Shown piece after piece: positions 16,939 to 23,652 of a DNA stretch of 64,000 nucleotides. Location: assembly GCA_032162705.1 (NCBI GenBank), contig JAVRON010000103.1:1-64000 (forward strand), read 5' to 3'. The notes under the pieces were generated by a model. The model had not been told where the DNA came from. It worked only from the letters and a program-made list of their open reading frames with translations, and made no database searches. A program made the translations under genes and the position numbers. The DNA comes from QHXN01 sp032162705. GTDB lineage: Bacteria > Acidobacteriota > Blastocatellia > Pyrinomonadales > Pyrinomonadaceae. Within the stretch, counting starts at the first letter, position 1, and every line of letters starts with the position of its first letter.

Positions 16939-17423
16939 CTTGCGGGGGCCTTGGCCGCGCGGATGGCGGCGAGCACTTCGTCGTCCTTCGGGCGGATGAG
17001 CGAGACTGCCTGTGCCTTGTTGTGACGCACCACGCCGTCGGCGTCGATGACGATGACGGCGCGCGCCGCGCGACCGGGGAGCCAAGACCTGGCATTGTAC
17101 ATCTCGGCCACACGGCGGTCGGGGTCGGAGAGCAGGCGTAGGGGGAGCGAGTGGTGCTCCGCGAATTTGCGATGCGACTCTACTGAGTCGGTCGAGACGC
17201 CGACGACCTCCGCGCCCAGAGCCTCATAGTCCTCCCAACGGTCGCGCACAGAGCACATCTGCCGCGTGCAGACGGGCGTCTCGTCGCCCGGATAGAAGAG
17301 CAGCACGACGACGCGTCCGCGTTGATCTGAGAGTCGCCAGTCGTTGCCGTCGCCGTCCTTCAGAGTGAAGTCGGGTGCTGCCGCGCCGACTTTTGCGCTC
17401 GTCACTTCTTCCGTGTCGCTCAA
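16929..17423 (-). CDS. Peroxiredoxin (BCP/AhpC-TSA family)
   Basis: 164 aa thioredoxin-fold peroxidase. Peroxidatic Cys in FYPGDETPVCTRQMC (P-x3-T-x2-C), with a second Cys five residues on as in BCP-type enzymes, and conserved VVGVSTDSVESHRKFAE. It reduces hydrogen peroxide and organic peroxides. The start is TTG at 17423, overlapping the stop of the small membrane protein (TTGA), so translation is probably coupled. Its final codons lie in the right arm of the inverted-repeat element at 16861-16938. Confidence 0.9.
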   Translation of the reverse strand: MSDTEEVTSAKVGAAAPDFTLKDGDGNDWRLSDQRGRVVVLLFYPGDETPVCTRQMCSVRDRWEDYEALGAEVVGVSTDSVESHRKFAEHHSLPLRLLSDPDRRVAEMYNARSWLPGRAARAVIVIDADGVVRHNKAQAVSLIRPKDDEVLAAIRAAKAPARER

Positions 17424-17590
17424 TGCTTGCGCTCCTCCTCACGGTTCAGGTTGATTGCCGTTAGCTCGTCTGTGCTTGTGCCGAAGACTTTGGCACAGAT
17501 GAAGATGGTGACGAAGACGAACCCGCCGATGGAGCACAGCACGATGAGGACGATGAAAAGACCGCCGATGAAATCGAGGTTGCCGCTCAT
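17420..17590 (-). CDS. Small single-pass membrane protein
   Basis: 56 aa. One transmembrane helix (~8-33, GGLFIVLIVLCSIGGF...) and a charged cytoplasmic tail ending NREEERKH. The stop overlaps the peroxiredoxin TTG start by 3 nt, so the two are very likely co-translated. No family recognised. The start ATG (17588-17590) is preceded by a duplicated segment containing GAGGAATGG; an upstream ATG in frame within the repeat would give a slightly longer protein. Confidence 0.65.
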   Translation of the reverse strand: MSGNLDFIGGLFIVLIVLCSIGGFVFVTIFICAKVFGTSTDELTAINLNREEERKH

Positions 17591-17591
17591 G

Positions 17592-17639
17592 AAATAAGCG
17601 CCCGCCATTCCTCGACTCAAATAAGCGCTCGCCATTCCT
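17592..17639. repeat. 27-bp-period direct repeat before the small membrane protein
   Basis: AAATAAGCGCCCGCCATTCCT (17592-17612) and the same with one change (17619-17639). On the minus strand each copy carries an AGGAATGG ribosome-binding-site-like start, so the leader and start region have been duplicated. Confidence 0.65.
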
Positions 17640-17648
17640 TGCCTCGCG

Positions 17649-18665
17649 TTACGATTGAAAATCGCGTATGTCCTTGAAAGGCGTCTCGGGGTTGCGGAAG
17701 TCCGGGCGATAGTAGTGCGAGGCTCCGTCGTACTCCTGCATCCAGCCCTCCTCCATCCCCAACTCTTCGAGGAGCGAGACGGCACGCCACCACTCGCTCT
17801 CGTTGATGCGGCGCGAGAGCAGCATGAAGCGCTCGTCCGTCGCGGCCTTGTTCGTCGCATAGTATTGCGCCATGAGCGAGACGGCGACGCGCGGGCTTAA
17901 GCTCTCGCGAATCCATTCCAGAGACTCACGCACGCCGGCGATGTCGTTCGGGAGCACGAGCAGGCGAATGACAAGCCCGCGCGCGAGCATCCCATCTGCG
18001 CCGAAGACCAGCTCGTCGCCCGTCTGGCGGTACATCTCTTTCAAAGCGGCGCGGGCGTGCTCGGTGTAGTTCGGGACTTTCGAGTATGTGTAGCCGTCGG
18101 ACGAGTCTGCGTACTTCAGGTCGGGCAGGTATATGTCAACTACACGGTCGAGCAGGCCGAGCACCTCGACCGAGTCGTATGCGTTCGTGTTGTAGACGAT
18201 GGGAAGCTTCAGGCCGCGACGGGCTGCGAGCAGGACGGCGCGCGCCATCTGCGGCGCGAAGTGTGTGGGCGAGACGAAGTTGATGTTGTGGCAGCCGCGC
18301 GACTGAAGCTCAAGCATCATCTCTGCGAGCCGCTCGTGCGTGACCTCGTTTTTAATCTGCGCTTTGTGCGCCTGTGAAATCTGGTAGTTCTGGCAGTAGA
18401 CGCAGCGCAGATTGCAGTTGCCGAAGAAGACGTTGCCCGCGCCGTGCCTGCCCGTGAGCGCAGGCTCCTCGCCGAAGTGCGGCGTGTAGGACGAGACGAC
18501 GGGGAGCGCACCCGAATAGCAGCGCGCAAGCTCGCCGCGCAGACGATTGTTGCCGCAATCGAGCGGGCAGACCGTGCAGGCTTCGAGCAGACGTTCGAGC
18601 GCCACGACGCGACGCTCAAGCTCACCCGACGCGTAGAGTCCGAGATACGAGGCGCGCGCCATCAA
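17649..18665 (-). CDS. Radical SAM protein, PflX-like (COG1313 type)
   Basis: 338 aa. Radical SAM cluster motif C-x3-C-x2-C in GNCNLRCVYCQNYQIS (~residues 82-98), preceded by a Cys-rich lead segment (CTVCPLDCG). The remainder fits the proteins annotated as putative pyruvate formate-lyase activating enzyme PflX: FVSPTHFAPQM, PIVYNTNAYDS, IYLPDLKYAD. It should bind a [4Fe-4S] cluster and SAM; the substrate is not known for this subfamily. The start overlaps the DUF2721 stop (ATGA), so it is co-translated with it. Confidence 0.85.
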   Translation of the reverse strand: MMARASYLGLYASGELERRVVALERLLEACTVCPLDCGNNRLRGELARCYSGALPVVSSYTPHFGEEPALTGRHGAGNVFFGNCNLRCVYCQNYQISQAHKAQIKNEVTHERLAEMMLELQSRGCHNINFVSPTHFAPQMARAVLLAARRGLKLPIVYNTNAYDSVEVLGLLDRVVDIYLPDLKYADSSDGYTYSKVPNYTEHARAALKEMYRQTGDELVFGADGMLARGLVIRLLVLPNDIAGVRESLEWIRESLSPRVAVSLMAQYYATNKAATDERFMLLSRRINESEWWRAVSLLEELGMEEGWMQEYDGASHYYRPDFRNPETPFKDIRDFQS

Positions 18666-19222
18666 ATCTTTCTCCTGAGCGTCAGAGGGTTGTGATGCGG
18701 GCTGCGCGTCTGGCGCAAATCAGGCGGGGCGAGCGCGCGCCCGAGCTTCCAGATAAAATCCATCTCGGCGTTCAGAGACACCTGCGCGAGTCGCGCCTCT
18801 TTGATAAGCAGGACGCTGCCTTGAAAAAGCCCGCACGCGCCAATGAGGCCGAGCACGACGGGGAACCAGGCGTAGCTCGCGTGCCCGATGGCGGCCACGA
18901 TCCCGATGGAGACGCTCGTCGCGACGAAGACGCCGAGCGAGAGATAGAAGACGGTCATGCTCTTTTGCAGCAGACGCGAGCGGGTCGTCAGACGGTCGAG
19001 CTGGTTGAAGATGACGGCGCGGCGCTCCTCGAACAACTCGACGCCGTCCTCCTCTTGCGCCTTCATCATCTCCTCGAAGCGGTCGATGAGCATACGCACG
19101 CGGTCAACGACACGGCCCAGGCGCGTCGAGGTCGAGAGTATCAGCGCGCCGCAGGCCGAGATGAGCACGGCGGGCGTAATCATCGCCGACAGGACGGCCA
19201 CGGCTGAAGAGAGTGGTTCCAT
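18662..19222 (-). CDS. DUF2721 membrane protein
   Basis: 186 aa. N-terminal membrane helix with the family hallmark ITPAVLISACGALILS, then RLGRVVDRVRMLI. The central helices around FEERRAVIFNQLDRLTTRSRLLQ are likely coiled coil, and two more hydrophobic segments follow (~88-110 and ~115-140). DUF2721 proteins are small inner-membrane proteins of unknown function. First gene of a coupled run (DUF2721, radical SAM, small membrane protein, peroxiredoxin). Confidence 0.85.
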   Translation of the reverse strand: MEPLSSAVAVLSAMITPAVLISACGALILSTSTRLGRVVDRVRMLIDRFEEMMKAQEEDGVELFEERRAVIFNQLDRLTTRSRLLQKSMTVFYLSLGVFVATSVSIGIVAAIGHASYAWFPVVLGLIGACGLFQGSVLLIKEARLAQVSLNAEMDFIWKLGRALAPPDLRQTRSPHHNPLTLRRKI

Positions 19223-19311
19223 CTGTTCTTTCCGAGTGCTCGGTCTTTTGTTCGACTTCCGGCGCGCTCATTATGGCGGCTCGCGGCGCGCGCGGGCAAG
19301 GCCGTTGATGA

Positions 19312-19457
19312 AAGGCAAGCCCCTCCGGGGAAGGCAAAAGGCAAAGGGCAAAAGGCAAAAGTGAAAAGTAAGACGAGAAGCAGCGTGGCTCTCGTCCTTT
19401 TGATTTTGCCTTTTACCTTTCCTTGAATTTTTGCCTTCCCCGGAGAGGCTTGCCTTC
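19312..19457. repeat. Heptad inverted-repeat element, AAGGCAA family
   Basis: The outer arms AAGGCAAGCCCCTCCGGGGA... (from 19312) and ...TCCCCGGAGAGGCTTGCCTT (to 19457) differ at about one base. Inside, AAGGCAA words run in from the left and complementary words from the right. The spacer holds its own small palindrome, GACGAGA...TCTCGTC. It lies in the gap between the divergent genes at 19222 (-) and 19637 (+), which holds no other gene. Confidence 0.9.
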
Positions 19458-19636
19458 TCAACAGAGCAGCAAGGAATTTTTTTTCGGCAGCGCGTAAAAG
19501 TATTGGTTCGCGTGAATGAAAGTTGTGCTATCCTCCGCCGCAAAGCGACAAAAGTTCTTTGCGCCGCACTTATAACGCTAGGCACGACCTCGCCTGAGCG
19601 TGAGGTCACAACTCTCACAAAAGGAGCAGATCAAAG

Positions 19637-20455
19637 ATGTCCAGTAACAGAGACGACAGAGACGACTTGACGGGTAGCGGCGGCGGCGGTGCTGAGACCG
19701 GCGGCGTTGAGACGGGCGCGGGCGCGACCGGAGGAAGCGGCAACGATGCCGAAGGCACACACGGCGGAGCGGCCATCGGGCGTACCACGGGGATGGGCGC
19801 AGGTATCTCGGGCGGCGGCACGCCGGGCACGGGCGAAGGCTCGGGCGGTGGAGACGTTGCCGGAGGTGGCGCGACGAAAGCTGGCGCGACGAAGGGCGGC
19901 GCAGCCGTTGGCGGCAGCGGAGCCAAGGGCGGCGCGAAGAACGCTGGCGGCGGTGGTGCTTCGAGTAAGGGTGGTGCTGCTAAGAATGCCGGAGCAGGAA
20001 AGGGGGCTGGCAAAGGCGGCGCGAAAGGCGGAGCCGCTAAGGCAAGCGCCAAGAGCGGCAGCAAGAGCGGCGGCACGATTGCTACGAAAGGCGGAGCCAA
20101 AGCTGGAGCTAAAACCGGAGCGAAGAGCGGCGCTAAAGCCGGAGCGAAAGGCGGAACCAAAGCCAGCGCAAAGGGCGGAGCCAAAGCTAGTGTCAAGAAG
20201 TCGGGCGGAGCCAAAGGCGGCGCGAAGGGCAGCAGTGGGAGCGGCGCGCGGGGCGGCTCTAAGGGTGCGTCCAAGGGTTCCGTAAAGGGCAGCGCGAAGA
20301 AGGGCGGCGCTAAAGGCGGAGCCGGTAAGAGGAGCGCGAAGAAGAGCGCAGGTCAGCTTCAATCGTCGGCGGTGATACAGTCGGGGTCGGTAAGGGTGGT
20401 AGTGGTGGAGACGGCGCAGGGAGCGCGTTCAAAGAAAGGCCGAGGGAGCCGGTAG
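19637..20455 (+). CDS. Low-complexity Gly/Ala/Lys-rich protein, possible frameshift near 3' end
   Basis: 272 aa. The N terminus is acidic and Gly-rich (SSNRDDRDDLTGSGGGG). From ~residue 85 it becomes a long run of short Gly/Ala/Lys/Ser units (GGAKAGAKTGAKSGAKAG), like bacterial histone-H1-like or cell-surface basic tails. No fold is recognisable and it may bind nucleic acid (inference). AAGGAG lies ~11 nt before the ATG. The reading frame ends at 20455, but another frame stays open from 20329 to 20553 and encodes a more ordinary ending (VKRAFRNFVAQNAGRVNAK...), suggesting that the true C terminus is reached by a frameshift or that a base is missing. Confidence 0.6.
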   Translation: MSSNRDDRDDLTGSGGGGAETGGVETGAGATGGSGNDAEGTHGGAAIGRTTGMGAGISGGGTPGTGEGSGGGDVAGGGATKAGATKGGAAVGGSGAKGGAKNAGGGGASSKGGAAKNAGAGKGAGKGGAKGGAAKASAKSGSKSGGTIATKGGAKAGAKTGAKSGAKAGAKGGTKASAKGGAKASVKKSGGAKGGAKGSSGSGARGGSKGASKGSVKGSAKKGGAKGGAGKRSAKKSAGQLQSSAVIQSGSVRVVVVETAQGARSKKGRGSR

Positions 20456-20640
20456 TCAAGAGAGCTTTCCGCAACTTCGTCGCACAGAACGCCGGGCGCG
20501 TCAACGCGAAGGTCTTCAATGCCTTCGAGAGCCTGAGCAGTAAAGTGCGCTGACGCTCGCGCTCAAGCAAAAAGCCTTAGACCATCCATCCGCGATGCCG
20601 CTTCCGAGCATCACACGCTGAAAGAAGCGATCCGGTATGA

Positions 20641-20770
20641 GAGGCAAAAGGCAAAAGGCAAAAGGTACGAGGCAAAGGGTAGGGAAGACGGCGATGCTCT
20701 TCTTCCTTCTCGCTTTTGCCTTCTGCCTTTTGCCTTTTGCTTTCCGCGACAGCAGCTTGCCTTTTGTCTT
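20641..20770. repeat. Heptad inverted-repeat element, GGCAAAA family, overlapping a gene start
   Basis: The left arm 20641-20665 (three GGCAAAA words) pairs with the right arm 20713-20740 (CTTTTGCC words) with one mismatch; more words follow to ~20770. The right arm is inside the VWA gene that starts at 20694 and encodes its hydrophobic signal peptide. The spacer supplies the GGGAA ribosome-binding site. Confidence 0.85.
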
Positions 20771-22064
20771 CAGCGACAGTCATGCCTTAGCCCGCGCACA
20801 CGCGCAGGCGGGCCGCAGGACTCCGGGGAGCGAGACCAAGAAGAACACACAGGAGAAGCCGCCCGAAACGAAAGCGCCCGAGTCGCCCACGCCCGCGCAG
20901 CCCGACACGACGGCGGAGGACGTGGACGAGGGCGAGACGGTCAAGGTCGAGACGAACCTCGTCACCGTGCCCGTCATCGCGAGCGACCGCGAGGGGCGTT
21001 ACGTTCCGGACTTGAAGGCCGAAGAGTTCAGCGTCTCCGAAGACGGCACGGAGCAGCGCGTCGCTTTCTTCGCGACCGTCACAGAGCCTTTCAGCGTCGT
21101 CCTCTTGATCGACACGAGCGCCAGCACGACCGTCGAGAAGATGCGGCAGGTGCAGGCGGCGGCCATCGCCTTCACCGACGAGTTGCGCGCGGGCGACCGC
21201 ATGAAGGTCATCTCCTTCGACGACGAGGTACGCGACCTCTGCGACTTCACCTCCGACCGTGCCGCGCTCGCCTCGGCCATAAGCTCGACGCGTCCCGGCA
21301 AGGGCACGCGCCTTTACGACGCCTTCGATCTCGCCTTCCGCTCGCTCCGCCGCCTGAAGGGTCGCAAGGCCGTCATCATGCTCACCGACGGTGTAGACTT
21401 CCACAGCGGCAGCCGCACCTACGGAGACAACCGCCGCGCCGTCGAAGAGGCGGACGTGATCGTCTACCCCGTTCGCTTCGACACACGCGCCGAGACCGAG
21501 CAGCTCGCACGCCAGCAGGCACGCGGCGGCCAGACGGTAGACCTCGGAACCATCCTCGGCAAAATCCCCGGCATGCCGCCCGGCACAGTCGTCATCAACC
21601 CGCGCGGCGGCTCGAACCCGCGCGGCGGCTCAGGCCGAGACCCGAACAGCCGTCCTCCCGCGCCATCGAGCGGCGGCAGCAGCGGAGTGCCCGACGTTAC
21701 CGCGCGGGGGCCTGACGAGAGAACAGGCGGCGGCAGCGGCAACGGCAGCGGCAACGGCGGCAGCGGCGGCAGTAGCAACAGCGATGCCTCTATCGCCTCG
21801 ATGCTGGACAATCTCTACAAGCTCGCCGACGACTACCTGAACGAGATGGCGCAGACCACCGGAGGCCGCCTCATCCGCGCCGATAATCCCTCGATGCTTC
21901 CGCGCGCCTTCCAGCAGATCGCCGAAGAGCTACGCACGCAATATTCTCTGGGCTACTACCCGGCCAACACCGCACGCGACGGCAAGTACCGCAAGATTCG
22001 CGTCCGCATCACGCGCAAGAACGTCTCCGTCCGCACGCGCCCCGGCTACCGCGCGCGCAAATAG
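20694..22064 (+). CDS. Secreted VWA-domain protein (acidobacterial VWFA-related family)
   Basis: 456 aa from the ATG at 20694, chosen because GGGAA lies 7 nt upstream and the protein then begins with a signal sequence (MLFFLLAFAFCLLPFAF). That signal core is encoded by repeat-element right-arm words. A Pro/Glu/Thr-rich linker is followed by the family segment EEFSVSEDGTEQR and a VWA domain (~125-300 plus end) with a MIDAS site (LLIDTSAST; MLTDGVD). A Gly/Ser/Asn-rich insert (~295-365, GGGSGNGSGNGGSGG) interrupts it. The C terminus, VRTRPGYRARK, matches the paralogue at 3688-4716. Extracytoplasmic, probably adhesive or assembly-related; partner unknown. Confidence 0.85.
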   Translation: MLFFLLAFAFCLLPFAFRDSSLPFVFSDSHALARAHAQAGRRTPGSETKKNTQEKPPETKAPESPTPAQPDTTAEDVDEGETVKVETNLVTVPVIASDREGRYVPDLKAEEFSVSEDGTEQRVAFFATVTEPFSVVLLIDTSASTTVEKMRQVQAAAIAFTDELRAGDRMKVISFDDEVRDLCDFTSDRAALASAISSTRPGKGTRLYDAFDLAFRSLRRLKGRKAVIMLTDGVDFHSGSRTYGDNRRAVEEADVIVYPVRFDTRAETEQLARQQARGGQTVDLGTILGKIPGMPPGTVVINPRGGSNPRGGSGRDPNSRPPAPSSGGSSGVPDVTARGPDERTGGGSGNGSGNGGSGGSSNSDASIASMLDNLYKLADDYLNEMAQTTGGRLIRADNPSMLPRAFQQIAEELRTQYSLGYYPANTARDGKYRKIRVRITRKNVSVRTRPGYRARK

Positions 22065-22099
22065 GCCCGTTCTTAAAGCCCCGTCAGGGGCGGAAGAAT

Positions 22100-22269
22100 G
22101 TAGCCCACGGCGCGAGCCGTGGGGACAGTGGCAATAAAAATTACGGAAGCCCCGGAGGGGCGGAATAAATTCGAGCCAACATTATTCGCAAGCTCGGATT
22201 TCTTTCGCCCCTCCGGGGCTTCCGTAATTTTTGCGTGGCTTGTTCTCACGGCTGACGCCGTGGGCTACA
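22100..22269. repeat. Nested palindromic intergenic element
   Basis: The outer arms at 22100-22122 and 22247-22269 pair (GTAGCCCACGGCG.../...CGCCGTGGGCTAC). The inner arms 22136-22165 and 22205-22232 pair nearly perfectly (TTACGGAAGCCCCGGAGGGG and complement). It fills most of the 22065-22377 gap between the VWA and GntR genes. A short reading frame across it is repeat-derived, not a gene. Confidence 0.85.
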
Positions 22270-22377
22270 ATCTGTCGCCGCTGGCGCGGCTACAACAAAT
22301 TTTCTCGCTGCGCTGCCGTTGCTACGTGGAACCGCGCGACAATGCGACCGTTGAATCTTAAACTCTGAACTCTTCTT

Positions 22378-23652
22378 ATGCGCCTGTGGCTCTCGAAGAA
22401 CAGCGACGTGCCTCTGCGCGAGCAGCTCGTGCGGCAGATCATGCTCGGCGTCGTGAGCGACGACCTGAAGCCGGGGCAGCGTCTGCCTTCGACGCGCGAG
22501 CTTGCGCGGCGCTTCCGCATCCACTCGAACACGGTAAGCGCCGCCTACCGCGACCTTGAGCGCGCGGGCTGGCTCGAAGTGCGAAAGGGCAGCGGCGTCT
22601 ATGTCCGCCAGCTCGGCGATAGCGACCCGACGGACGCGCCGCTCGACTCGCGCCTCGAACTCGACCGGCTCATCTCGGCCTTCCTCACGCTTGCGCGCGG
22701 GCAGGGTCACACGCTCGCCGAAGTGCAGTTGCGCTTGAAGCACTGGCTGAGTCTTGAGCCGCCCGACCACTTTCTCGTCGTCGAGCCGGACGAGGGGTTG
22801 CGCGAAATCCTGATGGCTGAGATCGCGGAAGCGTCGGCGCTGCGTGTGACGGGCTGCGGATACGAGGAGTGCGGCGACGTGGGGCGACTAGGTGGGGCGG
22901 CGGTCGTCGCGCTCTACAGCAAGGCGGAGGAGGTGCGGCGTGCGCTGCCTCTGGACGCGTCGCCGATCTTCCTGCACACGCGCTCGATCCCCGAGTCGCT
23001 CGCGGGCGAGCAGACGCCGCCGCGCGACGCGCTCATCTCGGTCGTCTCGCGCTGGCCGAAGTTCCTCGAATGGGCGCGCGTCTTTCTGGTCGCCGCGGGC
23101 GCGGACGCGGACGCGCTCGATCTGCGCGACGCGCGCGAGGAAGGATGGGAGCGTGGACTTCGCTCCAGCGCCTATGTCATCACAGACGCGCTTACCGCGC
23201 GCCGACTCCCCACCGACGTGACGGCGCGCATCTACCGCATCGTCGCCGACTCTTCGCTCGAAGAGCTTCGCACCTTCGTCGAGCGCTTCCTGACCGGCGG
23301 GAACCAGGAAGGCAAAAGGCAAGAGGCAAAAGGCAAAAGTGAAAGACGAGAGCGCCGCTGTCTGGCACGCCGTCTTTATTGTCCCTTTGCCTTTTGCCTT
23401 ACGGAAGTTTGCCTCTTGCCTTCCCACACGCCTTTTGCCTTCTTCACTCCTGCTCTATCATTGGGCCGCCGCCGGGAGGGCTTATGGCCGAAGACCAGAC
23501 CTCGCGAGAGATATCGGAACAGCTCGTCGAACGACTCGACCACCTGGAGCAGTTGCTGCAAGCGCAGACCGCTCGGCTCTACGCCGTCGAGCAACGCGTG
23601 GGACTTGAGCCGCCGCCGCCGCAACAGCGACGACCACTCTACGAATCGCTGA
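22378..23652 (+). CDS. GntR-family transcriptional regulator, C terminus extended through a repeat
   Basis: 424 aa as read. Residues 1-75 are a GntR winged helix (REQLVRQIMLGVVSDDLKPG, LPSTRELARRF, TVSAAYRDLERAGWL, KGSGVYV), closest in arrangement to YtrA-type regulators. There is no aminotransferase domain. Residues ~80-305 form a ligand or oligomerisation region of unknown type. After GGNQEGKRQEAKGK (~residue 310) the frame runs through a GGCAAAA heptad element and then over the start of the next gene, which has no plausible structure; the ancestral protein probably ended near residue 305-310. The end given is the first in-frame stop. Confidence 0.75.
   Translation: MRLWLSKNSDVPLREQLVRQIMLGVVSDDLKPGQRLPSTRELARRFRIHSNTVSAAYRDLERAGWLEVRKGSGVYVRQLGDSDPTDAPLDSRLELDRLISAFLTLARGQGHTLAEVQLRLKHWLSLEPPDHFLVVEPDEGLREILMAEIAEASALRVTGCGYEECGDVGRLGGAAVVALYSKAEEVRRALPLDASPIFLHTRSIPESLAGEQTPPRDALISVVSRWPKFLEWARVFLVAAGADADALDLRDAREEGWERGLRSSAYVITDALTARRLPTDVTARIYRIVADSSLEELRTFVERFLTGGNQEGKRQEAKGKSERRERRCLARRLYCPFAFCLTEVCLLPSHTPFAFFTPALSLGRRREGLWPKTRPRERYRNSSSNDSTTWSSCCKRRPLGSTPSSNAWDLSRRRRNSDDHSTNR
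23307..23445. repeat. Heptad inverted-repeat element, GGCAAAA family, inside a reading frame
   Basis: The left arm 23307-23339 (GGCAAAAGGCAAGAGGCAAA...) pairs with the right arm 23384-23428, and further complementary words run to 23445. The spacer begins AAAAGTGAAAGACGAGAGCG, shared with the copy at 19312. No stop codon occurs in the GntR frame across the element. Confidence 0.85.

Noticed and set aside
19689..20285. Second reading frame inside the Gly/Ala/Lys-rich gene
   Set aside because: A shadow of the repetitive gene in another frame; Arg/Ala-rich composition without a start signal.
22119..22361. 80-residue reading frame in the VWA-GntR gap
   Set aside because: It lies across a nested palindrome and its sequence is a translation of the repeat.
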